This document shows, one piece after another, positions 15,224-22,154 of a stretch of 26,967 nucleotides of DNA (its first letter is position 1; every line of letters starts with the position of its first letter). The notes under the pieces were generated by a model. The model searched no databases and was not told the origin of the DNA. It saw only the letters and a list, made by a program, of their open reading frames with translations. The stretch is from CAWJEL01 sp964647255 (GTDB lineage Bacteria > Chloroflexota > Anaerolineae > CG2-30-64-16). Location of the stretch: assembly GCA_964647255.1 (NCBI GenBank), contig CAZYGI010000053.1, positions 1 to 26,967 on the forward strand. Direction: 5' to 3'. The translations under genes and the position numbers were made by a program.

Positions 15224-16336
15224 TCATCCCAGCAAAACCAACGCCTCTCTGCGCAGAGCGAGCTGCACCTGCTGACCGACCTCCAGGTTGAGCGGGGCGT
15301 AGGTGTAGCGCGGATGGCTCACCTCGAGCGCATGGCCGTTGGGCAGCGCCAACAGCAGGTGGCGCGCGCCGGGATAGAAGCTGCTCGCCGCGATGCGGCC
15401 GGTCACCCGGTTGTGCTGCACGGCTGCCATCAGGGGGCGATCCGGATAGATAATCTTCACGTCCTCCGGCCGAATGTAAGCTGTCACGGCACTGCCCGGC
15501 GCCACCGCCTGCGGCGGCGCGCTGAGTCGCAGGCTGTCCCAGTCCAGGGTCACACCTCCCGCATCGGCCGCGACGACCTCCGCGCGAAACAGATTCGTGA
15601 TCCCCATGATCCCGGCCACGCGGGCGTTGGCCGGATAGCGAAAAACCTCCTCGATGGGGCCGACCTGTTCCAAGACGCCGTCGTGCATCACGGCCAGGCG
15701 CTGCCCGATGGCAAAGGCGTCCTCCAAACGATGGGTTACGTAAATGACGACCAGCCCCAACTCGCGCTGGAGCGTCAGCAGGTCACGTTGCAGGCGTTGC
15801 CGGGTGGTCATATCCAGGGCCGAGAAAGGCTCGTCCAGGAGCAAGACGCGTGGCGCGGCGGCGAGGGCGCGTGCGATGGCGACCCGCTGCTGCTGGCCGC
15901 CGGACAGCTCGTGCGGGAAACGGTCGGCCAGGTGCGCCAGGCTCAGGCGCGCCAGGAGTTCGGCGGCCTGGGCCTGCCGGCCCGGTCCGCGCAACGGGTA
16001 GGCCACGTTCTGCAGGGCGGAGAGGTGCGGGAAGAGGGCGTAATGCTGGAAGACATAGCCGACGCCGCGCGCACGCGTAGGCACGTTCACCGCCCGACCG
16101 GCGCCATCCCGCTCGAACAGCACCTGGCCGTCGAGCAGGACGCGTCCCCGTTCGGGCGTGACCAGCCCGGCGATGGCGCTCAGCGTGGTGGTCTTGCCCG
16201 ATCCCGAGGGGCCGAACAGCACCAGGATCTCTGCGCCCACCTCCAGGCGCACGTGCAGGCTGAAATCGGGCCGGCGCACCGAGAATTCTGCCGTGAGGCC
16301 GGCTGCGCCCGGGGTTACAGCCAGACTGTGTCCCAT
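15224..16336 (-). CDS. modC: Molybdate-type ABC transporter ATP-binding protein
   Basis: A 370-residue ATPase subunit that powers oxyanion uptake. Walker A is FGPSGSGKTTT (about 41-51), the Q-loop is FQHYALFP, the signature is LSGGQQQRVAIARAL, and Walker B is LLLDEPFSALD. The H-loop is YVTHR. The C-terminal 120 residues fit a TOBE/Mop-type ligand-binding domain, as in ModC and related CysA-type ATPases. The start lies 3 bases after the modB stop, so the genes are coupled. The order modA-modB-modC on the minus strand is canonical. Molybdate is the most likely substrate; tungstate cannot be excluded. Confidence 0.9.
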   Translation of the reverse strand: MGHSLAVTPGAAGLTAEFSVRRPDFSLHVRLEVGAEILVLFGPSGSGKTTTLSAIAGLVTPERGRVLLDGQVLFERDGAGRAVNVPTRARGVGYVFQHYALFPHLSALQNVAYPLRGPGRQAQAAELLARLSLAHLADRFPHELSGGQQQRVAIARALAAAPRVLLLDEPFSALDMTTRQRLQRDLLTLQRELGLVVIYVTHRLEDAFAIGQRLAVMHDGVLEQVGPIEEVFRYPANARVAGIMGITNLFRAEVVAADAGGVTLDWDSLRLSAPPQAVAPGSAVTAYIRPEDVKIIYPDRPLMAAVQHNRVTGRIAASSFYPGARHLLLALPNGHALEVSHPRYTYAPLNLEVGQQVQLALRREALVLLG

Positions 16337-16339
16337 CTC

Positions 16340-16983
16340 TCACTCAGTCCCGGCCGCGGGCGGCCCGCGGTGGGGCCGCTTCGGCTGCTCGAACCAGCGC
16401 ACGGCCCACAGGCTCAAGAAGGCCAGCGCCGTCATCAGCAGCACCATGCCGTTGGCCTGCGCATAGTTGCGATTCNNNNNNNNNNGGGGATATTGCCCGC
16501 CACCATCAGGGTCGCGCCGAACTCGCCCAGGGCGCGCGTGGCGGCCAGCATCAGGCCCGCCAGGATGCCGCGCCGAGCCAGGGGCAGCGTCACGCGGCGC
16601 AGCACTTCGATCTCTGAAGAGCCCAGGGTGCGAGCCACCTGCTCCAGCACGGGATCGACGCCCGCAATGGCGGCGCGTGCGGATTGCACCAGGAGCGGCA
16701 GGCCGACGATGGCGGACGCGATGGCCGCCGCGCCCCAGGTGAAGAGGATGCGCCAGCCGAACCACTCCGTGAGCGGGCTGCCGCGGCCCAGGGCTAGCAA
16801 CAGGTAGTAGCCGACGACCGTGGGCGGCAGCACCAGCGGCAGCATGATCACCGCCTCCAGCAGGGTGGCGCCCCGAAATTGGCGCCGCGCCAGCAGCAGC
16901 GCCAACGGCAGCCCCACGGCCACCATCAGCACGGTGGCGACAGCCGTCACCTGCAACGACAGCCAGAGCGGATGCCAGCTCAT
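16340..16983 (-). CDS. modB: Molybdate ABC transporter permease (interrupted by a gap)
   Basis: An inner-membrane permease of the ModB family. The start at 16983 overlaps the modA stop by 4 bases. Visible parts include MSWHPLWLSLQVTAVATV, MLPLVLPPTVVGYYLLLALG, and the EAA-like coupling region with LPLARRGILAGLMLAATRALGEFGATL split over 16500-16600. The sequence stops at AGNIP at the 10-N gap and resumes with RNYAQANGMVLLMTALAFL in another frame. The family normally has about 16 residues here, so the 10 N stand for roughly 50 missing bases. The gene is probably intact in the organism. Confidence 0.88.
16476..16485. other. Assembly gap of 10 N inside modB
   Basis: Ten undetermined bases in the modB gene. 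The reading frame does not continue across ten bases, so this is a placeholder and not the true length. Confidence 0.99.
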
Positions 16984-17852
16984 CGGATCGGTTCCTCACC
17001 CGGCAAGATGAAGCCGTACTTGCGCATGATGGGCCGCCCCTGGGGGCCGTTGACGAAGGCTGCAAAGGCGCGCGCGGCCGCCTCGTGCGGCGTGCCTTTG
17101 ATCACCGCCAGCGCCTGGTCAATCGGCGGATGCAGCTCCTGGGGGATCAGGGTCCAACGGCCAGGCTCGCCCTCCGCGGCTGCCGCTGGCACGCTGAGCG
17201 ACAGCGCCACGATAGCCACATCCACGTTGCCTGTCTCGGCGTATTGCAGCGTCTGCCGCACGTTCTCGCCGAACACCAGCTTGGGCTGCACCGCCTCCCA
17301 GACGCCCGCGGCCTGCAGGGCCTGCCGGGCTGCCACGCCGTAAGGCGCGTGGTCGGGGTTGGCGATGGCGACGCGCAGGATGTCGGGCCGCGCCAGCTCC
17401 TCCACCCGCGTGATCTGCAGCGGACTGTCTGCACGCGTCCAAAGTGTGATGCGACCGCGGGCATACAACTGCTTTGTATCGGTTAAGATCAGGTTCTTTC
17501 GTTCCAGGTCTTCGACGAAGCTGACATTGGCGGCCGCAAACAGGTCCACCGGCGCGCCCTGCTCGATCTGCTGCGCGAGCTGACCGGTGGAGCCGAAGTT
17601 GAAGACGACCTTGTGCCCCGTCTCCCCTTCGAAGAGCTTGCCGATCTCTCCGAAGGCGTACGTCAAGTCCGCGGCCGCCGAGACGGTGATCGTGACCGGC
17701 TGCTCAGTGGCCGGGATGGCCTGACAGCCTGCCAGCAGCAGGGTGCAGAGACCCCAGAGCGCAACGAGCCAGGCGAGCGTTCGCCGGGATCGTGCCCTGC
17801 GCGGCCTGGTCAGTTGATGAACACTGATTTGGCGTGCCTTGGCGTCAGTCAT
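16980..17852 (-). CDS. modA: Molybdate ABC transporter substrate-binding lipoprotein
   Basis: A 290-residue extracytoplasmic binding protein. ATG at 17852 follows AGAAGGAG on the minus strand; the open frame runs much further upstream, but that part overlaps padR and is not this gene. The N-terminus is basic with a hydrophobic stretch and a lipobox LLAGC (Cys43), indicating a lipoprotein anchored on the outer face of the cytoplasmic membrane. The mature part has ITVSAAADLTYAFGEI and FGSTGQLAQQIEQGAPVDLF, typical of ModA, and later PDILRVAIANPDHAPYG. It is the first mod gene and is followed by coupled modB and modC. Confidence 0.92.
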   Translation of the reverse strand: MTDAKARQISVHQLTRPRRARSRRTLAWLVALWGLCTLLLAGCQAIPATEQPVTITVSAAADLTYAFGEIGKLFEGETGHKVVFNFGSTGQLAQQIEQGAPVDLFAAANVSFVEDLERKNLILTDTKQLYARGRITLWTRADSPLQITRVEELARPDILRVAIANPDHAPYGVAARQALQAAGVWEAVQPKLVFGENVRQTLQYAETGNVDVAIVALSLSVPAAAAEGEPGRWTLIPQELHPPIDQALAVIKGTPHEAAARAFAAFVNGPQGRPIMRKYGFILPGEEPIR

Positions 17853-17907
17853 ATCCCTTCTCCTTCTGCGAAAGCGCGCACGGTGGGTGCGCTGCGAGAT
17901 TCTAACC

Positions 17908-18462
17908 TCACACTGAACTCCCAGGAGTTCGCGAGGCATTCCCAGCGGCTGCCAGGCGGCGCAGTTCATCCAGCGCACCCAGCGTAGCCTGGACTTGCGC
18001 CGCCCGCAGTTGATGCACGAGCGCGACCACCGCGTTTTCGCTCTTCTGCTGTCGTTCGCGTTCAAGCCACTCGTTGAGGGCCTGCTGCTGCGCGTCAATG
18101 AGCGCCAGCGCGATGGATGCATCGTAACGCAGCGCCATGTAAACTCGGGCAAGGAGCGCGGTGCGCAGGTTGCGTGGGTGCGGCTCAGGGCTATGGAGCC
18201 ACTGCTCATAGGCCACGCGACCGGCCTCTGTCGGCGCATAGATGGTGCGCGCCGGGCCGTGCGGGCATTCTTCGGCGTGTTCGAGCACGTGTGCTCTCTG
18301 CCGCAGCTTGCCAAGCAGGAAGTAGACCTCGCTGCGTTCGATCCGCCAGATGGCGCGCAGCGCCTCATCTTGCTGCGTCACGCGTGCCAGCTCGTAGCCG
18401 TGCATGGGATGCTCGCAGAGCAGTCCCAGGATGATATTCTCGCTTGGCCAGTCGGCTTGCAT
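17908..18462 (-). CDS. PadR-family transcriptional regulator
   Basis: A 184-residue regulator. Start 18462 is preceded by AGGAG. The N-terminal winged helix contains ILGLLCEHPMHGYELARV, the PadR hallmark, and SEVYFLLGKLRQ; the wing ends around residue 80. The C-terminal half (about 90-175) is helical and would mediate dimerisation. It lies 55 bases upstream of modA on the same strand and shares the consensus promoter, so it may be autoregulatory and control the mod operon in place of a ModE. The inducing ligand is unknown. No molybdate-binding domain is present. Confidence 0.9.
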   Translation of the reverse strand: MQADWPSENIILGLLCEHPMHGYELARVTQQDEALRAIWRIERSEVYFLLGKLRQRAHVLEHAEECPHGPARTIYAPTEAGRVAYEQWLHSPEPHPRNLRTALLARVYMALRYDASIALALIDAQQQALNEWLERERQQKSENAVVALVHQLRAAQVQATLGALDELRRLAAAGNASRTPGSSV

Positions 18463-18524
18463 GGCTGAAGATGCTCCTGTGCGCTGGGGTCGGGAGGCTA
18501 TTCAGAATCTGACAAGAAGGCACT

Positions 18525-18782
18525 GTGATTATAGATGGCCGGCGCCTTTGTGTCAACTCTGCTCTGAGTTCGGGTGGGGTTGTCAGGCCGCAGCACTTTG
18601 GGGTGGGCATCTCACCGCGGCAACACGACACGAGGACTAACCGTTGCGGCGACAAGGCGGCTGAGATCATCGCCATCCTGAGTGGGATCTTGCTCCCCCT
18701 GTCTGTTGTCGTCGGGTATCCGCCGTTCGTCTTTGGGTTCCTGTGGTTGGCGATCGGGATCGGGCTCTTACGTCGCAAGTGA
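18525..18782 (+). CDS. Doubtful small membrane protein or gene remnant
   Basis: An 85-codon frame. Only its last 45 residues look protein-like: AAEIIAILSGILLPLSVVVG, YPPFVFGFLWLAIGIGLLRR, then K, a pair of hydrophobic segments with a basic end. The first 35 residues overlap the padR promoter on the other strand and look non-coding, and there is no ribosome site. It may be the 3' remnant of a lost membrane gene. I assign no function. Confidence 0.25.
   Translation: MIIDGRRLCVNSALSSGGVVRPQHFGVGISPRQHDTRTNRCGDKAAEIIAILSGILLPLSVVVGYPPFVFGFLWLAIGIGLLRRK
18528..18556 (-). promoter_or_regulatory. Consensus sigma-70 promoter of padR-modABC
   Basis: On the minus strand TTGACA (18556-18551), 17 bases, then TATAAT (18533-18528). 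Both hexamers and the spacing are perfect consensus. The start codon of padR is 65 bases downstream. Such a strong promoter normally needs a repressor, which fits PadR, but I see no obvious PadR palindrome. Confidence 0.85.
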
Positions 18783-18795
18783 TGGGCTTGCAGAA

Positions 18796-18856
18796 GCCAT
18801 GCCCGGGCTGCGCGCCGAACGTCCGGCCGACGACGGCGTCACGGCCCGGGCATGGC
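18796..18856. repeat. Long inverted repeat with 13-bp arms
   Basis: GCCATGCCCGGGC (18796-18808) and GCCCGGGCATGGC (18844-18856) are perfect inverted repeats. The 35-base interior contains further complementary blocks (GCGCCG against CGGCGT). No T-tract follows on either strand, so it is not a classical terminator. It lies downstream of the isochorismatase-like gene's stop. The rest of 18783-18939 shows nothing recognisable. Confidence 0.6.
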
Positions 18857-18939
18857 CCAGGATCCACCACGGCCCGCCGGCATCCCGGCCGGCGTACACG
18901 AACCAGTGACGGATGACAGCGCTACGATCCGGTCTTTGA

Positions 18940-19500
18940 TTACGCGGGGCTGCCGAACGCGATCTGGCTGGCCGGCGCGACGCCGGCGCCCGCCTCGCCC
19001 AGCTTGCGGTTCCATTCCTGAATCAACTGCGCCGCATCCTTGCTGTAGCTGCTGTGCCCATCTTCGACCAGCACGACCTCGTAGCCCAACGCCAACCCAC
19101 CCAGGCACGTCGCCTTGACGCAGCCATGAGTCACCAGGCCCGTCACGATGACGCGACCGATTCCGCGGCCGACCAACGCCGCGTGGAGCGGCGTGTCTTC
19201 GAACGCGTCCCCGTGCTGCTTGTGGATGATCAGATCGTCTGCCCCTGGCTGGAGCCGGGGATGAAGCCGCCAATCCGCCGAGCCAAACGGCAGCACCTTG
19301 TCGGAAGCGTGCTGGATGTAAACTACCGGCGCACCGGCAGCCTGGGCGCGCTCGATCAACGCCCCGATCGTGTTCAACAGCGGCTCGGCCCGGAAGATGG
19401 GGGTGGACTTGCGGAACAATCCCTGCTGCACGTCAATCACCAGCAGGGCCGTCGCCTGTCCAGGAACAGGCGACGCAGAGATCTTCGTTGCCTGGCTCAT
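18940..19500 (-). CDS. Isochorismatase-like cysteine hydrolase
   Basis: A 186-residue soluble hydrolase of the isochorismatase/nicotinamidase superfamily. Start 19500 follows AAGGAGG. The catalytic triad is visible: Asp23 in LLVIDVQQGLF, Lys94 in IIHKQHGDAF, and the nucleophile Cys127 in VTGLVTHGCVKATC. The cis-peptide motif before Cys is typical. Members cleave diverse amides or vinyl ethers, and the substrate cannot be read from sequence. No nicotinamidase zinc motif (DxHxxxH) is evident. Neighbours give no pathway clue: a tRNA and a gene fragment lie upstream. Probably monocistronic. Confidence 0.9.
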   Translation of the reverse strand: MSQATKISASPVPGQATALLVIDVQQGLFRKSTPIFRAEPLLNTIGALIERAQAAGAPVVYIQHASDKVLPFGSADWRLHPRLQPGADDLIIHKQHGDAFEDTPLHAALVGRGIGRVIVTGLVTHGCVKATCLGGLALGYEVVLVEDGHSSYSKDAAQLIQEWNRKLGEAGAGVAPASQIAFGSPA

Positions 19501-19536
19501 GGCTGAATCCTCCTTGCTGGGGCCTGTCGTCTGTGT

Positions 19537-19704
19537 TCACCCGGCGTTTGGGCTTGCCAGGTGCGCCCGGATCGCCCGCTCGGTGTGCGGGTCCACCGGC
19601 AGGCGCACGCACAGGCTGACAGGTTTCTGCCTCGGGGAAATCTCAATCGCTGGCGAGGCACTACCGCGTTTTTTCAGATTACCAGAAAAGGCGGGGACGT
19701 GGTA
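19537..19704 (-). pseudogene. Possible 3' fragment of an unidentified gene
   Basis: On the minus strand an open frame without a start codon runs between stop codons. It ends in KPVSLCVRLPVDPHTERAIR and then AHLASPNAG. It looks protein-like but I do not recognise it. Part of it (19596-19667) is the second copy of the dispersed repeat, so it could also be non-coding. Low confidence. Confidence 0.2.
19596..19667. repeat. Dispersed repeat, copy 2 (diverged)
   Basis: Aligns without gaps to 15061-15132 over 72 bases. By hand about 44 positions agree, most of them in the first 35 bases, around GCTGACAGGT and TCTGC. It lies in the intergenic stretch between the isochorismatase-like gene and tRNA-Arg. 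Confidence 0.4.
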
Positions 19705-19718
19705 TCATCGCTTTTTAG

Positions 19719-19791
19719 CACCCCCAGCAGGATTCGAACCCGCGGCCTCTTGATCCGAAGTCAAGCGCTCTATCCGCTGAGCTATGGGGGC
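19719..19791 (-). tRNA. tRNA-Arg (anticodon UCG)
   Basis: A full cloverleaf of 73 bases is visible on the minus strand. The acceptor stem pairs GCCCCCA with TGGGGGT (first pair G-U), the D-stem GCTC with GAGC, the anticodon stem CTTGA with TCAAG, and the T-arm GCGGG-TTCGAAT-CCTGC. The anticodon loop CTTCGGA gives anticodon TCG, reading CGA arginine codons. The discriminator is G and no CCA is encoded. Confidence 0.95.
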
Positions 19792-19801
19792 GTGGGATGA
19801 C

Positions 19802-19810
19802 AGTATAGCA
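19802..19810 (-). promoter_or_regulatory. Extended -10 promoter of tRNA-Arg
   Basis: Minus strand TGC-TATACT, an extended -10 box, ends 10 bases upstream of the tRNA 5' end, the distance expected for a stable-RNA promoter. No good -35 is seen. Confidence 0.55.
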
Positions 19811-19839
19811 CGCCTTGTCGCGCGGCGGAAATTGCAGGG

Positions 19840-19886
19840 GATCGGCCTCTGAGGAAGCATCCAGGCCCGACGTCCGCAGGCCGATC
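19840..19886 (+). repeat. Inverted repeat in the leader of the RelA/SpoT gene
   Basis: GATCGGCCT (19840-19848) and AGGCCGATC (19878-19886) are perfect 9-bp inverted repeats with a 29-base interior, ending 20 bases before the start codon of the RelA/SpoT homologue. It could form a hairpin in the mRNA leader or be an operator. There is no T-tract. Confidence 0.4.
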
Positions 19887-19906
19887 AATCTTCAAGGTTA
19901 GCATGT

Positions 19907-22075
19907 ATGAGTTGGGATCTTCTTCGACAGCAATTACCCAAGGGGTATTCGGCGCAGGATCTGGAGCTCATCCGCCGGGCGTACGAGCTGGCGGAAACCG
20001 CGCACGCCGGACAGTTCCGCAAGTCGGGCGAGCAGTACATCATCCATCCCCTGGCCGTCGCCCAGACCCTGGCGGAGCTGCGCCTAGACGCGCGCACGGT
20101 GGCCGCAGCCTTGCTGCATGATGTTCCCGAAGACACGGTGTACGATATCCCCTACCTGGAAAAAGAGTTCGGCGCCGAGATCGCCAGCATGGTGGATGGC
20201 GTCACCAAGTTGGTCGTCGCCTCCGAGATGGCGACCTACCCGCGCGATATCCGCGATCCCAAAGTTGAGAGCTTGCGCAAGCTCATGCTGACGATGGTCA
20301 GCGATGTGCGCGTCGTGTTGATCAAGCTGGCCGACCGGCTGCATAACATGCGGACGATGGGCTACATGCCCCCCGACAAACAGCGGCGCATCTCTCGCGA
20401 GACGCTGGACATCTACGCGCCGCTGGCCAGCGTGTTGGGCATGTATCAACTCAAACTGGAGCTAGAGGAACTCTCGTTCCGCTTCCTTGAGCCGGAAGCC
20501 TACCAGGAGATGTCGGACAAGTTCTCGGCCCATCGCGATGCGAGCGAAGCCTACATCGCAGCAGTGATGGCTACGCTCAAAGATGAGCTGATCAAACACG
20601 GCATCGAGAGCATCACCAAGGGCCGCCCAAAGCATCTCTACAGCATCTGGCGCAAGATGAATCGCAAAGGCGTCACCTTCGAGCAGGTCTACGATCGCCT
20701 GGGCGTGCGCGTGATCGTGACCACGGAGGCCGATTGCTACTCCGCTCTGGGGATCGTGCACAGTCTCTGGCGGCCTGTGCCCGGCGAATTCGATGACTAT
20801 ATCGCCAGCCCGAAGGATAACGGCTACCGCTCGCTGCACACCGCGGTCTACGGGCCGGGCGGCCACCCCTTCGAGGTGCAAATCCGCACCATGGAAATGG
20901 ATCGCATCTCGGAGGTCGGCATCGCGGCCCACTGGCGCTACAAGAGCCAAACGCAGGCCGATGAGATGTTCGAGCGCAAGATCGCCTGGCTCCGCACCAT
21001 CATTGACTGGGCGTCACAGGAAGATGCGCAACCGGACGATTTTCTGACGACCGTCAAAGAAAATCTCTTCAAGGATAAAGTCTACGTCTTCACCCCCAAA
21101 GGTGAGGCCATAGATCTCCCCGCCGGCTCCACCCCGATTGACTTTGGGTATCGCATCCATACCGAGATCGGCCATCGCTGCCGCGGCGCCAAGGTCAACG
21201 GCCGCCTGGTCACGCTGGATTACCAATTGCAGACCGGCGAGCAGGTCGAGATCGTCACCGTCAAGCGCGGCGGGCCAAGCCGGGACTGGCTCAACCCGCA
21301 CCTGGGTTTTGTCAAGACCACCCGCGCCAGGAACAAGATCCGGCAGTGGTTCAAGCAGGAAAAACGTGAGGAGAGCATCGCGGCCGGCCGCGAGATGCTG
21401 GAGAAGGAACTCTCGCGCCTGGGCATGGAACATCTCACCTATCAGCAGGTGGCGGCGCTGCTGGGCCGCGCCAGCGTGGATGAACTTCTGGCCGACCTGG
21501 GCACCGGTGAAATCACCACGGTGGACATCGCCGAGAAAGTCCTGGAACTCGGCAAGGTCGTGGAGGCGCCCAAGGAAGCAGCCCAGGAACTCCCTCCGCA
21601 GGAGGCGCCCCAACAGCCGGCCGTCACCGGTGACGGGGTGTCGGTGCAAGGCGCCGGCAGCATGCTCACCTATCTCGCCCGCTGCTGTAACCCGATGCCG
21701 CCCGACGACATCGTCGGCTTCGTGACGCGCGGCCGCGGCGTTGCGATCCACCGCCGAGAGTGCCCCAATCTGCGGCGGCTCGACTCCGACCGCATCGTCT
21801 GGGTCGCTTGGGGGCGACAGACCCTGCGCCGGCTCTCGCGCGTGAAGATTCGGATTCAGGCCTTCGACCGGGCTGGGCTGCTGAACGAGATCACAGGCGT
21901 CTTCAAAGAAGAGAACATCAATCTGCTGGACGCTTCGGCCGTCACCGCGCGCAAAGACAACCTGGCGCTGATCACCGCCACCATTGAGGTGCGCGACGCC
22001 GAGCAGCTCAGCCGCGTGCTGGCCCGCATAGATCGGCTGCCCAACGTGCGCGAGGTGCGACGGCAGAAGGGATGA
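19907..22075 (+). CDS. Bifunctional (p)ppGpp synthetase/hydrolase, RelA/SpoT family
   Basis: A 722-residue stringent-response enzyme. ATG 19907 is used, with AAGG upstream; ATG at 19903 is out of frame. The N-terminal HD hydrolase keeps its metal and catalytic residues: His47 in YIIHPLA, HDVPEDT (71-77) and DRLHNMRTMG. The synthetase domain has YDRLGVRVIV, SPKDNGYRSLHT and the EVQIRTMEMD motif. A TGS domain starts near 385 (VFTPKGEAIDLPAGSTPIDF), a conserved-cysteine region contains RCCNPMPPDD, and a C-terminal ACT domain starts near 645. Both catalytic halves look intact, so the enzyme should make and degrade (p)ppGpp. It ends at a strong bidirectional terminator. Confidence 0.96.
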   Translation: MSWDLLRQQLPKGYSAQDLELIRRAYELAETAHAGQFRKSGEQYIIHPLAVAQTLAELRLDARTVAAALLHDVPEDTVYDIPYLEKEFGAEIASMVDGVTKLVVASEMATYPRDIRDPKVESLRKLMLTMVSDVRVVLIKLADRLHNMRTMGYMPPDKQRRISRETLDIYAPLASVLGMYQLKLELEELSFRFLEPEAYQEMSDKFSAHRDASEAYIAAVMATLKDELIKHGIESITKGRPKHLYSIWRKMNRKGVTFEQVYDRLGVRVIVTTEADCYSALGIVHSLWRPVPGEFDDYIASPKDNGYRSLHTAVYGPGGHPFEVQIRTMEMDRISEVGIAAHWRYKSQTQADEMFERKIAWLRTIIDWASQEDAQPDDFLTTVKENLFKDKVYVFTPKGEAIDLPAGSTPIDFGYRIHTEIGHRCRGAKVNGRLVTLDYQLQTGEQVEIVTVKRGGPSRDWLNPHLGFVKTTRARNKIRQWFKQEKREESIAAGREMLEKELSRLGMEHLTYQQVAALLGRASVDELLADLGTGEITTVDIAEKVLELGKVVEAPKEAAQELPPQEAPQQPAVTGDGVSVQGAGSMLTYLARCCNPMPPDDIVGFVTRGRGVAIHRRECPNLRRLDSDRIVWVAWGRQTLRRLSRVKIRIQAFDRAGLLNEITGVFKEENINLLDASAVTARKDNLALITATIEVRDAEQLSRVLARIDRLPNVREVRRQKG

Positions 22076-22098
22076 GCGGGCCGCGGCGCACGATCCAC

Positions 22099-22137
22099 AA
22101 AAAAGCCGCAGGCGGGAATCCCGCCTGCGGCTTTTTT
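22099..22137. terminator. Bidirectional intrinsic terminator
   Basis: GCCGCAGGCGGG and CCCGCCTGCGGC form a perfect 12-bp stem with a 3-base loop (22105-22131). It is flanked by six A (22099-22104) and six T (22132-22137). It therefore works in both directions and serves both the RelA/SpoT gene and the convergent foldase operon. Confidence 0.95.
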
Positions 22138-22154
22138 GTCGGCCCGATGCGGCC

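Noticed and set aside
17853..18368. Long N-terminal extension of modA (open frame to 18368)
   Set aside because: It overlaps padR out of frame, has arginine-rich shadow composition, and the real modA start has a good ribosome site and signal peptide.
19561..19800. Plus-strand ORFs ending in GFEPAAS or RIRTRGLL
   Set aside because: These are translations of the antisense of tRNA-Arg, a well-known artefact.
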